Under the pieces are notes generated by a model that saw only the letters and a program-made list of their open reading frames with translations, searched no databases and had not been told where the DNA came from. Source: an uncultured Eubacteriales bacterium (GTDB lineage Bacteria > Bacillota > Clostridia > Oscillospirales > Acutalibacteraceae). From it: 7,687 bases of DNA. The stretch covers positions 1-7,687 of the forward strand of contig CAKSQT010000077.1 of assembly GCA_934486755.1 (NCBI GenBank). The letters run 5' to 3'. The position numbers were made by a program, and so were the translations under genes. Below, in pieces: positions 1 to 7,101 of this stretch (the first letter of the stretch is position 1; every line of letters starts with the position of its first letter).

Positions 1-310
1 GGGTCCAATGATACATCGGATTGCCTATCGCCTTGGGCATAGCCTCGGCAAAGCGCTGAAATTTCACACGGTCGTCAGCCTCTCCCGTAATCTCTTTTTC
101 GGGGACGCCGTTACTGCGTATCAAGCGCCATTTATAATGGTCGCCGCCGAGCCATATACGCGTAATGTTTTCAAACTTTTTGTTTTCCGAAATCTCGCGC
201 GGGTCAATATGGCAATGGTAGTCGATTATCGGCATATCCTCCGCATAGTCGTGAAACAAATGCCTTGCCGTTTTACTTTGCAATATAAAATCGTCATTAA
301 TAAAACTCAT
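1..310 (-). CDS. uxaC: Uronate (glucuronate/galacturonate) isomerase, N-terminal part, cut by window edge
   Basis: The enzyme interconverts D-glucuronate and D-fructuronate, and D-galacturonate and D-tagaturonate, the first cytoplasmic step of hexuronate breakdown. The 103 residues visible match the start of the UxaC family. After an N-terminal segment comes DYHCHIDP, with H32 and H34 forming the HxH metal-binding pair of the amidohydrolase-like barrel. It is followed by the family block [18 protein letters not shown] (about residues 52-69) and, at the edge, GNPMYHW. The full family length is about 460-470 residues, so roughly three quarters of the gene lies outside the window. The ATG at 310 is chosen because AGAGGA (316-321) sits 5 bases upstream and the protein aligns from its first residue. 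It has its own promoter and leader and lies downstream of a terminated SDR gene remnant, so it is probably a separate transcription unit. Identification is from remembered family motifs and is firm. Confidence 0.93.
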   Translation of the reverse strand, partial: MSFINDDFILQSKTARHLFHDYAEDMPIIDYHCHIDPREISENKKFENITRIWLGGDHYKWRLIRSNGVPEKEITGEADDRVKFQRFAEAMPKAIGNPMYHWT

Positions 311-326
311 CGTAGTCCTCTTTCCC

Positions 327-351
327 GTTTCGTATTCCGAAACAATGTTTC
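327..351. promoter_or_regulatory. Overlapping inverted repeats in the uxaC leader, candidate operator
   Basis: GTTTCG (327-332), a 5-base spacer, then CGAAAC (338-343) form a perfect dyad. The right arm forms a second perfect dyad, GAAAC (339-343), aat, GTTTC (347-351). The three half-sites lie just downstream of the predicted transcription start. That position suits a repressor roadblock site or a short leader hairpin. The sequence does not resemble the ExuR/UxuR operator I know, so the binding protein is unassigned. Palindromic geometry fits LacI- or GntR-type dimers better than an AraC-type monomer pair. Confidence 0.45.
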
Positions 352-363
352 ATAACCACTGTT

Positions 364-392
364 ATTATACTTCATAATGATATAAAATTCAA
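364..392 (-). promoter_or_regulatory. Sigma-A promoter of uxaC
   Basis: On the minus strand the -35 box TTGAAT (387-392, 4 of 6 consensus) is followed after exactly 17 bases by a perfect -10 box TATAAT (364-369). Transcription should begin near 357, giving a leader of about 47 bases before the uxaC ATG. The -35 box touches the base of the terminator hairpin of the upstream SDR frame. Confidence 0.75.
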
Positions 393-428
393 GAAGAAAT
401 GCGGTCCGTACACAGACCGCATTTCTTC
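393..428 (-). terminator. Rho-independent terminator downstream of the SDR frame
   Basis: A perfect 14-bp stem (393-406 paired with 415-428, core GCGGTC/GACCGC) encloses an 8-base loop. On the minus strand the stem is followed by the U-rich run TTGAATTTTAT. It begins 3 bases after the SDR stop codon, where a terminator of that gene belongs. The U-run doubles as the -35 region of uxaC. Confidence 0.85.
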
Positions 429-430
429 AA

Positions 431-1144
431 TTATTGCATTTCTTTTTTCTTCAATTCGTTAAGGATTTGCGGATAGAGCTGACAGGACATTCCGCCGTCA
501 ACCGTTATTTCTGTTCCCGTAACATTTTTGGAAAGGTCGGTTCCGAGATAGAAAGCCGCGTTTGCAATATCCTCAAAATCGGATATATCGCCTATCGGCG
601 TGAGCGTTCCGTTTACTATCTGTTTTGAACCCATTTCAGCCCAGCGCGCCGTTTTGATAGTTCCCGGAAGAACCACGTTGCTGCGTATGCCATAGGGTCC
701 GAGGTCGATTGCAAACGCCTTTGACATAGCGTTAATTCCGCCCTTTGACGCTGAATACGCGCTTCTGTTGGGTATAGCGCGGTATGCGGTGTTGGAGCTG
801 AAAAAGACTATTGCGCCCTTGTGATGTTCTTTCATTCTCAAAGCCGCCTGACGAACTATTGTAAAATTCCACACAAGGTTGGTTTCAAACACGCGCTGAA
901 ATTCCTCAACTGGAACGGTAAAGAAATCCATTCCCTTGGCGGGGTCCTTACCAAAGCCTAAATCGGCGGAATTTAGTACAACCGTTTCAACAAAGCAGCC
1001 GCACTTATCTATATCATTAAATATATCAATTACCGCCTGTTCGTTTCTTATGTCAAGGGCATAGCCTTTCGCAATATAAGAACGCTCATTTTTGAAATAA
1101 TATTTTTGTTTACATTTAATGCTTTTCGTGATATGCTCAGTATA
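431..1144 (-). pseudogene. 5'-truncated short-chain dehydrogenase/reductase (SDR)
   Basis: This is a classical SDR oxidoreductase by its C-terminal two thirds. Counting from the first in-frame ATG (position 931, giving 166 residues), it has N18 in ETNLV, S46 in VFFSSN, Y59 and K63 in YSASK, then the LPG...T segment and a C-terminal VTGTEITVDGGMS. N, S, Y and K keep the usual 28/13/4 spacing, so the catalytic tetrad is complete. The open frame runs 71 codons further upstream. It contains recognisable SDR sequence there (ALDIRNEQAV, and VVLNSA in place of NNAG) before an in-frame stop at 1145-1147. That extension has no ATG, GTG or TTG, and no TGxxxGxG cofactor motif exists in any minus frame up to the AraC gene. 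About 30-50 N-terminal residues and the native start are therefore missing. ATG 931 lacks a well-spaced ribosome binding site. Next to uxaC, the intact ancestor may have reduced a hexuronate-derived keto acid, but this is inference and the substrate is unknown. An assembly deletion is an alternative explanation. Confidence 0.8.
1109..1138 (+). promoter_or_regulatory. Possible promoter of the AraC-family gene
   Basis: TTTACA (1109-1114, 5 of 6 to the -35 consensus) is followed after 18 bases by TATGCT (1133-1138, 4 of 6). Transcription would start near 1145, about 70 bases before the ATG at 1217. The match is moderate, but no better candidate is visible in the gap, and the -10 box falls inside the palindrome at 1128-1148. 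Confidence 0.35.
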
Positions 1145-1148
1145 TCAC
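1128..1148. promoter_or_regulatory. Perfect 7-bp palindrome in the SDR/AraC divergent gap, candidate operator
   Basis: GTGATAT (1128-1134) and ATATCAC (1142-1148) are perfect inverted copies around the 7-base spacer gctcagt. The site overlaps candidate -10 boxes on both strands: TATGCT at 1133-1138 on plus and TATACT at 1139-1144 on minus. It also lies at the point where the SDR frame is broken. It could be the operator of the neighbouring regulator or of another dimeric repressor. The function is inferred from position only. Confidence 0.4.
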
Positions 1149-1216
1149 AGGAAATTTAAAAATTGTTTAGATATAGTATCCGTTTTTTTAGATTTTCTAT
1201 CTTTGGAGGGGCAGTT

Positions 1217-1996
1217 ATGGAAAACAAACTTCCGATAATTCACGGCTGCGGCGTTTTTGAGAGCAAATCGGCTTTCAAAAAGGTTGCTGTGACAAACGAA
1301 CGAAAGGTTACCGAATATGAGATAGAGCTGTTCAAAAAGGACGGCGGCGTTGCGGTAATAAACGGTGTTGAACACCCTATAAAGAAAGGCAATCTTCTGT
1401 TTGCAAGACCAGAAGACCGACGTTTCAGCCGACTGCATTTTTCAAGCCATTATATCCACTTTAACACCGACGACGTTTCGATAACCCGTCTTATCGACTC
1501 ACTTCCGAATTTTATAGAGCGTGATATTTCGGCGCAAACCGAACACATTTTTGAGGAAATATACACCTATTCGCTTTTATGCACCGATTACGGAAATATA
1601 AGATGTGTTTCTTTGCTGTTGGAATTGATTTACAGTCTAAGAGATATTTCGGACGACCTCGGCGACAGTGAAAATGTTATGTATAAGGCAATACGCTTTA
1701 TAGAAAAGCATTACAGGGAGCAGATAACCGTACCGCAGATCGCCGAATACTGCAATTTAAGCACCTCGTATTTTTACAAACGCTTTCTTTCATTCACGGG
1801 CGAGACCCCTGCCGATTACATACGCAGGAAACGGCTTACCGCCGCAAAGCAAATGCTTACGGCAGGCGATGAATCTTTAAATTACATTGCGAGCGAATGC
1901 GGTTTTTCTTCGCTTTCGTATTTTTCATACTGTTTCAAGCTATCCGAGGGAATCACGCCGATAAAATACAGAAAATTAAAGGAATACCGCTTATAG
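1217..1996 (+). CDS. AraC-family transcriptional regulator
   Basis: This is a 259-residue cytoplasmic DNA-binding regulator. Residues about 20-85 look like the small cupin-type effector-sensing half common in sugar-responsive members (VAVINGVEHPIKKGNLLFARP). A helical linker follows. The C-terminal 100 residues (about 157-257) form the paired helix-turn-helix domain: the first HTH lies around ITVPQIAEYCNLSTSYFYKR, and the second around LNYIASECGFSSLSYFSYCF with the typical GITPIKYR ending. The ATG at 1217 is chosen because GGAGG (1205-1209) sits 7 bases upstream. A longer frame from a TTG at 1163 has no such site. The gene is divergent from the SDR remnant and uxaC, so control of hexuronate genes is a reasonable guess, but the sensed ligand cannot be read from the sequence. 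No convincing terminator follows it. Confidence 0.92.
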   Translation: MENKLPIIHGCGVFESKSAFKKVAVTNERKVTEYEIELFKKDGGVAVINGVEHPIKKGNLLFARPEDRRFSRLHFSSHYIHFNTDDVSITRLIDSLPNFIERDISAQTEHIFEEIYTYSLLCTDYGNIRCVSLLLELIYSLRDISDDLGDSENVMYKAIRFIEKHYREQITVPQIAEYCNLSTSYFYKRFLSFTGETPADYIRRKRLTAAKQMLTAGDESLNYIASECGFSSLSYFSYCFKLSEGITPIKYRKLKEYRL

Positions 1997-2030
1997 TTCG
2001 GCAGTAATAAATTCCGAACGCGCCTAAACG

Positions 2031-2036
2031 TATAAT
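2031..2036 (+). promoter_or_regulatory. Candidate -10 box for the lipoprotein gene
   Basis: There is a perfect TATAAT at 2031-2036, but no good -35 box at 16-18 bases upstream. If used, transcription would begin near 2043, almost exactly at the base of the hairpin at 2046-2082. Read-through from the AraC gene is the alternative source of transcript. Confidence 0.35.
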
Positions 2037-2045
2037 TTTTAAATA

Positions 2046-2082
2046 ACCGTCATAAATATAGACAAGTAGTATTTATGGCGGT
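2046..2082 (+). promoter_or_regulatory. 5'-leader hairpin covering the lipoprotein ribosome binding site
   Basis: ACCGTCATAAATA (2046-2058) pairs with TATTTATGGCGGT (2070-2082) over 13 base pairs with one G-U wobble and an 11-base loop. The right arm contains GGCGGT, the only Shine-Dalgarno-like sequence before the ATG at 2090, so folding would hide it. No U-run follows, so it is not a normal terminator. It may control translation or protect the 5' end of the mRNA. Confidence 0.5.
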
Positions 2083-2089
2083 GTTATTA

Positions 2090-2563
2090 ATGAAAAAAAT
2101 ATTTTGCGTTGTATTTTCACTTTTATTATGCGGTTGTTCGGCAGGTAAAACCTCCTCCGAAAAACCGAAAACTGCGTCGGCAAAAGCCGCGAATATTTTA
2201 TACAGCGATGAACTGATCGACTTTGAATTTATAAAGCTGTATGACATATTTAAAATTGAAAATATGGTATATTTCGATGTTCGCGTTGCCGACAAGTCGG
2301 ACAAGGATATTTGCGTTTGTTTAACAGACACGGTGATTGACGGGATTTCGGTGACTGCGGATAACGGGGCACACTATATTATTTCTGCGGGCAAAAACGC
2401 ATTGGGTACATTTTCGGTAAATACCCTCGGCACCACCGTTGCCAATTGGTCGGATATTAAAAATCTAAGTTTTAAAATTACTGTTTTGGATACTGAAATG
2501 AAGATAATAAAGACCACTGAAAACGTGAAAATCAAATTGCAGAACGGCAAGGAAGTTCGTTGA
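2090..2563 (+). CDS. Small secreted lipoprotein of unknown function
   Basis: This is a 157-residue protein with a classic lipoprotein signal: MKK, a hydrophobic stretch IFCVVFSLLL, and a lipobox L13-C14-G15-C16. It should be cleaved before C16, lipidated, and held on the outer face of the cytoplasmic membrane. A Ser/Lys/Ala-rich linker (about 17-35) leads to one beta-rich domain of about 115 residues. Its pattern is a strand (VYFDVRVADKSDKDICV), a second strand (TVIDGISV), an SAGKNALGTFSV turn-strand and a final ITVLDTEMKI strand. This resembles the immunoglobulin-like domains often seen in small Firmicutes lipoproteins. No enzymatic motif is visible. The ATG at 2090 is preferred over an in-frame ATG at 2075 because it gives a normal signal peptide and has GGCGGTG (2077-2083) 6 bases upstream. 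Its stop codon overlaps the purB -35 box. Confidence 0.85.
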   Translation: MKKIFCVVFSLLLCGCSAGKTSSEKPKTASAKAANILYSDELIDFEFIKLYDIFKIENMVYFDVRVADKSDKDICVCLTDTVIDGISVTADNGAHYIISAGKNALGTFSVNTLGTTVANWSDIKNLSFKITVLDTEMKIIKTTENVKIKLQNGKEVR

Positions 2564-2588
2564 CTATAAACCTCTGTTATGTTATACT
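2560..2588 (+). promoter_or_regulatory. Sigma-A promoter of the purB-glyA-fhs operon
   Basis: TTGACT (2560-2565, 5 of 6) and TATACT (2583-2588, 5 of 6) are separated by exactly 17 bases. The -35 box includes the lipoprotein stop codon. Transcription from about 2595 gives a leader of only about 24 bases, leaving no room for a purine, THF or glycine riboswitch. Any control must act at the promoter itself. Confidence 0.75.
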
Positions 2589-2618
2589 TGAAAAGTAAAA
2601 TATAATGGAGGTTTAAAA

Positions 2619-4055
2619 ATGTCTTCGGAAAAGGAAATGTATATATCCCCGTTTTCAACGAGGTACGCAAGTCCCGAAATGCAGCATATTTTTTCGCAGG
2701 ACTTCAAATTCCGCACTTGGCGAAAACTCTGGATTGCCCTTGCAAAGGCGGAGAAGGAGTTGGGACTTAATATCACCGACGAGCAGATTGCCGAGCTTGA
2801 AGCGCATAAGGACGATATTAATTATGAAGTTGCCGAGGCGCGTGAAAAGGAAGTCAGGCACGATGTTATGTCCCACGTGTATGCCTACGGCGTTCAATGC
2901 CCGAAAGCCGAGCCGATAATTCATCTCGGTGCCACGAGCTGTTATGTCGTCGACAATACGGATATAATTATACTTCGCGAGGCTTCAAAAATCGTAATAA
3001 AGAAAAGCTGTCAGGTATTGAAAAATCTTTCTGAGTTTGCCGAAAAATACAAGGCTCTGCCCTGCCTTGCTTATACGCATCTGCAACCCGCGCAGCTTAC
3101 AACCGTCGGAAAACGCGCAACCCTTTGGATGTATGAGCTGTCCGAAGACATTAAAAATCTTGAATTTCAGCTGTCCCGCCTTAAACTGCTCGGCTCAAAG
3201 GGCACAACAGGCACACAGGCGAGCTTTATGGAACTTTTCGGCGGTGATGAAAAAAAGGTGAAACGCCTTGAAAACCTTATTGCCGCGGATATGGGATTTG
3301 ACGCTTGCGTTCCCGTTTCGGGTCAGACATATTCCCGTAAAACAGATTCGTATTTTCTTTCGGTTCTTTCGGGATTTGCGCAGAGCGCCTATAAATTCTC
3401 GAACGATATGAGAATTTTGCAGTCGTTTGAAGAAATGGAGGAGCCGTTCGGCAAAAAGCAGATAGGTTCTTCGGCTATGCCCTACAAGCGCAATCCGATG
3501 CGATGTGAACGCATTTCGGCATTGGCAAGATATGTTATCGCCGATTCGGTGAACCCTGCTTTCACCGCGGCGACCCAATGGTTTGAGCGCACGCTTGACG
3601 ACAGCGCAAACAAGCGCATATCGGTAGCGGAGGCATTTTTGGCGGTTGACGCGATACTAAACGTATACATAAACGTAACATCAGGCATTGTTGTTTACGA
3701 CAGGGTGATAAACCGCAGGGTTATGGAAAAGCTGCCGTTTATGGCGACCGAGAACATTATGATGGAATCGGTCAAGCGCGGCGGCGACCGTCAGGCGCTT
3801 CACGAAATAATACGCGTCTACTCGCACGAGGCGGCGGCGCGCGTTAAATTAGAGGGTAAAGAAAACAACCTTATTGATAAAATTGCCTCGGACGAGCGTA
3901 TTCCGCTGACCAAGGAAGAAATACTAGCGGAGTTAGACCCGAAAAAGTATATAGGAAGAAGCGTTTCGCAGACCGAGGAATTTATAAACGAGGTTGTAGA
4001 ACCGCTGCTTGAAAAATACTATAACGGCGACGTCAAAGCCGTTTTAAATGTGTAA
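2619..4055 (+). CDS. purB: Adenylosuccinate lyase, ADSL-like long type
   Basis: PurB acts twice in purine synthesis. It splits SAICAR to AICAR plus fumarate, and adenylosuccinate to AMP plus fumarate; it is a cytoplasmic homotetramer with shared active sites. The 478-residue protein carries the fumarase/lyase superfamily signature GSSAMPYKRNP (283-293) with catalytic-loop S284, the general-acid H154 in YTHLQPAQ, and H81 in RHDV. The blocks HLGATSCYVVDNTD, KGTTGTQASF, QWFERTLDDSAN and LPFMATENI are those I remember from animal ADSL, and H154/S284 both sit five positions below human H159/S289. Bacillus-type PurB is about 430 residues. GGAGG (2607-2611) lies 7 bases before the ATG. It is the first gene of an operon with glyA (29-base gap) and fhs, which provide folate one-carbon units for the same pathway. 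Confidence 0.96.
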   Translation: MSSEKEMYISPFSTRYASPEMQHIFSQDFKFRTWRKLWIALAKAEKELGLNITDEQIAELEAHKDDINYEVAEAREKEVRHDVMSHVYAYGVQCPKAEPIIHLGATSCYVVDNTDIIILREASKIVIKKSCQVLKNLSEFAEKYKALPCLAYTHLQPAQLTTVGKRATLWMYELSEDIKNLEFQLSRLKLLGSKGTTGTQASFMELFGGDEKKVKRLENLIAADMGFDACVPVSGQTYSRKTDSYFLSVLSGFAQSAYKFSNDMRILQSFEEMEEPFGKKQIGSSAMPYKRNPMRCERISALARYVIADSVNPAFTAATQWFERTLDDSANKRISVAEAFLAVDAILNVYINVTSGIVVYDRVINRRVMEKLPFMATENIMMESVKRGGDRQALHEIIRVYSHEAAARVKLEGKENNLIDKIASDERIPLTKEEILAELDPKKYIGRSVSQTEEFINEVVEPLLEKYYNGDVKAVLNV

Positions 4056-4084
4056 TATAGCAATAATATAAGGAGAGGAAACAA

Positions 4085-5320
4085 ATGAACTTTTTTGAAG
4101 AATTAAAGGATTATGACAGCGAGGTTGCAAACGCCTGTCATCTCGAACTTGAACGCCAACAGCACAATATCGAACTTATTGCCTCAGAAAACATTGTTTC
4201 AAAGGCGGTTCTTCTCGCCGCAGGCAGTGTGCTGACCAACAAATACGCAGAGGGGTATCCCTCAAAACGTTACTACGGCGGCTGTCAGTGCGTTGATATT
4301 GTTGAAAACATAGCTCGCGAGCGCGCCAAAAAACTGTTCGGTGCCGAATATGCCAATGTTCAGCCGCACAGCGGAGCCAACGCCAACCTTGCCGTGTTCT
4401 TTGCCCTGCTTAAACCGGGCGACACGGTCATGGGAATGAATCTTCAACAGGGCGGTCATTTATCCCACGGTTCACCCGTAAATATCTCGGGTAAATATTT
4501 CAACGTTGTTCCCTACGGCGTAAGCGACGATACCGAGACCATTGATTACGACAAAATGCGTGAAATTGCGCTTGAATGTAAGCCGAAGTTAATTGTAGCA
4601 GGCGCCAGCGCATACTCGCGTATAATAGATTTTAAGCGTTGCCGCGAAATAGCGGACGAGGTAGGCGCATATCTTATGGTCGATATGGCGCACATTGCGG
4701 GACTTGTGGCAGCAGGACTTCACCCATCGCCTGTTCCTTATGCCGACGTTGTTACCACAACCACCCACAAGACCCTAAGAGGTCCGAGAGGCGGTATGAT
4801 ACTATGTAAAGAATCGCTCGGCAAACAGATAGACAAAGCGGTATTCCCAGGCACTCAGGGCGGTCCGCTTATGCATATAATTGCGGCAAAAGCGGTTGCA
4901 TTGGGTGAGGCTCTTACCCCCGAATTTAAAGAATATCAGACCCAGATAGTTAAAAACGCCGCCGCGCTTTCAAAGGCTTTGATTGACGAGGGATTTGACA
5001 TTGTATCGGGCGGTACCGACAATCACCTTATGCTGCTTAAATTAATTAAAAACGGCATAACGGGTAAAGAGCTTGAACAGCGGCTTGACGAGGTTCACAT
5101 CACCGCAAACAAAAACACCGTTCCGAATGACCCGCAAAGTCCGTTTGTAACAAGCGGCTTGCGCATAGGAACTCCCGCCGTCACCACAAGAGGATTTAAG
5201 GAACCCGAAATGAAGCTGATAGCTGGCTGGATAAAAGACGTTGTAACCGATTTTGACGGTTGCAAGGAGCGCGTATCAAAAGAGGTTCAGGAGCTTTGCG
5301 CGAAGTTCCCGATCTATTAA
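4085..5320 (+). CDS. glyA: Serine hydroxymethyltransferase
   Basis: This PLP enzyme converts serine plus tetrahydrofolate into glycine plus 5,10-methylene-THF in the cytoplasm. At 411 residues it has the normal bacterial length. Visible landmarks are ELIASEN near the N-terminus, [15 protein letters not shown] (about 52-66), [14 protein letters not shown] (about 118-131) and [14 protein letters not shown]. The PLP-binding lysine lies in [14 protein letters not shown] and computes to K229, the same number as in E. coli GlyA. The C-terminal [13 protein letters not shown] block is also intact. AAGGAGAGG (4070-4078) lies 6 bases before the ATG. The gene sits between purB and fhs with 29- and 21-base gaps and no terminator, so it is co-transcribed. 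Its products, glycine and methylene-THF, both feed purine and thymidylate synthesis. Confidence 0.97.
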   Translation: MNFFEELKDYDSEVANACHLELERQQHNIELIASENIVSKAVLLAAGSVLTNKYAEGYPSKRYYGGCQCVDIVENIARERAKKLFGAEYANVQPHSGANANLAVFFALLKPGDTVMGMNLQQGGHLSHGSPVNISGKYFNVVPYGVSDDTETIDYDKMREIALECKPKLIVAGASAYSRIIDFKRCREIADEVGAYLMVDMAHIAGLVAAGLHPSPVPYADVVTTTTHKTLRGPRGGMILCKESLGKQIDKAVFPGTQGGPLMHIIAAKAVALGEALTPEFKEYQTQIVKNAAALSKALIDEGFDIVSGGTDNHLMLLKLIKNGITGKELEQRLDEVHITANKNTVPNDPQSPFVTSGLRIGTPAVTTRGFKEPEMKLIAGWIKDVVTDFDGCKERVSKEVQELCAKFPIY

Positions 5321-5341
5321 GACTGTAAGGGGTGCGAAAAA

Positions 5342-7021
5342 ATGCCTTATCCTACCGATATTGAAATAGCTCAGGCTTGCAAAATGAAGCCTATAACCGA
5401 AATAGCGCACACCGCAGGGATTGACGAAAAATATATTGAGCAATACGGCCGTTACAAAGCAAAAATCGACCCTGCAATTTTAAAGGACGGCAAGTTTAAA
5501 GACGGCAAACTTATTCTTGTTACGGCTATAACCCCCACCCCCGCGGGCGAGGGCAAGACAACAACTACCATAGGTCTTGCCGACGGAATGAGAAGACTCG
5601 GCAAAAAAGTTACGGTAGCGCTCCGCGAGCCGTCGTTAGGCCCCGTGTTCGGAATTAAAGGCGGCGCGGCAGGCGGCGGATACGCTCAGGTCGTTCCTAT
5701 GGAGGACATAAATCTTCACTTTACAGGCGATTTTCACGCAATAGGTGCCGCAAATAATCTTCTTGCCGCTATGCTTGACAATCACATTCATCAGGGCAAT
5801 GCCCTCGGCATTGACGTTAGAAGAATAACCTGGAAACGCTGTGTTGATATGAACGACCGTCAGCTTCGTTACATAACGGACGGTCTCGGGGGACGCGTAA
5901 ACGGCGTTCCGCGCGAGGACGGATTTGACATAACCGTTGCAAGCGAAATAATGGCGGTTCTGTGCCTTGCCAATTCAATATCCGACCTAAAAGAGCGCCT
6001 TTCAAGAATTATCGTAGGTTACACCTTTGACGATAAGCCCGTTACCTGCGGTCAGCTTAAAGCGGCGGGCGCAATGACGGCGCTTTTAAAGGACGCGATA
6101 AAACCAAATTTGGTACAGACGCTTGAAGGCACTCCCGCGCTTGTTCACGGAGGACCGTTTGCCAATATAGCGCACGGCTGTAACTCTGTTACTGCCACAA
6201 GACTTGCTATGAAGCTAAGCGATTATGCCATAACCGAGGCAGGCTTCGGAGCCGACCTCGGCGCCGAGAAATTCCTTGATATAAAATGCCGAATGGCGGG
6301 ACTTACTCCGTCTGCGGTAGTTTTAGTCGCTACCGTCCGCGCCTTAAAAATGCACGGCGGGGTTGATAAAAAATCCCTCGGCACGGAAAACCTTGACGCG
6401 CTTGAAAAAGGTATCCCGAATTTGTTAAGGCACGTTTCAAACATAAAGAATGTTTACGGTCTGCCCTGCGTTGTAGCGGTAAACCGCTTCCCCACCGATA
6501 CCGACAGCGAGATAGAATGTATCATAAACAAATGCCGCGCTCTCGGAGTTAATACGGTGCTTTCCGACGTCTGGGCAAAAGGCGGCGAGGGCGGCGAAGA
6601 CCTTGCGCGCGAGGTTATACGTCTTTGCGAAGAGGAAAAACCCGATTTTAAATTCAGTTATCCGCTTAAAGGAACAAGTATAGAGGATAAAATCGAGGCT
6701 GTCGTTAAAAAGGTTTACGGCGGCGAGGGTATAACCGTTTTGCCCAACGCCAAAAAACAGATAGACAAGCTCACAGAATTAGGCTTTGGCGAATATCCCG
6801 TCTGCATTGCAAAAACGCAATACAGCTTTTCGGACGACCCAACCAAGCTCGGCGCGCCGACAGGCTTTAAGGTCACGGTTAAAAACGTCAAAATTTCGGC
6901 AGGCGCGGGCTTTACCGTCGTTCTCACAGGCGATATAATGACTATGCCCGGACTGCCTAAATCACCTGCCGCCGAGCGCATAGATGTTGACGAAAACGGA
7001 AAAATAACGGGACTGTTCTAA
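5342..7021 (+). CDS. fhs: Formate-tetrahydrofolate ligase (10-formyl-THF synthetase)
   Basis: The enzyme uses ATP to join formate to tetrahydrofolate, giving the 10-formyl-THF used by purine transformylases. It is also the entry step of the methyl branch of the Wood-Ljungdahl pathway in acetogens. The 559 residues match the usual monofunctional bacterial length. The P-loop-like ATP site [13 protein letters not shown] spans about 64-76 with K72. It is followed by [20 protein letters not shown] (family signature), the second family block [15 protein letters not shown], and the C-terminal [27 protein letters not shown] lies about 8 bases before the ATG. It is the last gene of the operon, 21 bases after glyA, and ends at a strong terminator. 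Presence of fhs alone does not show acetogenesis. Many Clostridia use it for purine synthesis or formate assimilation, and no other Wood-Ljungdahl gene is in the window. Confidence 0.97.
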   Translation: MPYPTDIEIAQACKMKPITEIAHTAGIDEKYIEQYGRYKAKIDPAILKDGKFKDGKLILVTAITPTPAGEGKTTTTIGLADGMRRLGKKVTVALREPSLGPVFGIKGGAAGGGYAQVVPMEDINLHFTGDFHAIGAANNLLAAMLDNHIHQGNALGIDVRRITWKRCVDMNDRQLRYITDGLGGRVNGVPREDGFDITVASEIMAVLCLANSISDLKERLSRIIVGYTFDDKPVTCGQLKAAGAMTALLKDAIKPNLVQTLEGTPALVHGGPFANIAHGCNSVTATRLAMKLSDYAITEAGFGADLGAEKFLDIKCRMAGLTPSAVVLVATVRALKMHGGVDKKSLGTENLDALEKGIPNLLRHVSNIKNVYGLPCVVAVNRFPTDTDSEIECIINKCRALGVNTVLSDVWAKGGEGGEDLAREVIRLCEEEKPDFKFSYPLKGTSIEDKIEAVVKKVYGGEGITVLPNAKKQIDKLTELGFGEYPVCIAKTQYSFSDDPTKLGAPTGFKVTVKNVKISAGAGFTVVLTGDIMTMPGLPKSPAAERIDVDENGKITGLF

Positions 7022-7040
7022 TAACTTACTGTCTAATATA

Positions 7041-7077
7041 AAAAAAGGGTACAGCATTAAATGCTGTACCCTTTTTT
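7041..7077. terminator. Bidirectional rho-independent terminator between fhs and the DUF4097-type gene
   Basis: A run of six A (7041-7046) leads into GGGTACAGCAT (7047-7057). After a 3-base loop come its exact complement (7061-7071) and six T (7072-7077), giving a perfect 17-bp inverted repeat. With an A-run on one side and a T-run on the other, it can end transcripts from both strands. It lies 19 bases after the fhs stop and 24 bases from the end of the convergent gene. Confidence 0.93.
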
Positions 7078-7101
7078 ATGTTGTTACTTCGGTTTTTCTG
7101 T

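Noticed and set aside
8..355. 115-codon open frame on the plus strand
   Set aside because: It lies antisense to the clearly recognisable uxaC start and across its promoter-leader; its protein resembles nothing and it has no ribosome binding site.
1163..1216. 18-residue N-terminal extension of the AraC regulator from a TTG
   Set aside because: The extension is Phe/Arg-rich and unlike the family, while the ATG at 1217 has a strong GGAGG at ideal spacing.
1081..1216. A frameshifted SDR N-terminus hidden in another frame
   Set aside because: I read all three minus frames and found no glycine-rich TGxxxGxG-like segment; the region is A/T-rich non-coding DNA.
1996..2019. GTTCGG/CCGAAC inverted repeat right after the AraC stop, as a terminator
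   Set aside because: Only 6 bp with a 12-base loop and no following T-run; too weak to call.
2046..2082. Hairpin as the terminator of the AraC gene
   Set aside because: It has an A-U rich stem and no T-run after it, and it overlaps the ribosome binding site of the next gene; leader structure fits better.
2075..2089. Upstream ATG start for the lipoprotein
   Set aside because: It would add five residues (MAVLL) before a canonical MKK signal start and has no Shine-Dalgarno sequence upstream.
2589..2618. Purine, THF or glycine riboswitch ahead of purB
   Set aside because: The leader after the predicted start is about 24 bases, far too short for any of these aptamers.
3195..3578. Antisense frames within purB, glyA and fhs, such as this 127-codon one
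   Set aside because: They are shadows of strongly conserved enzymes on the other strand, with no start signals or family likeness.
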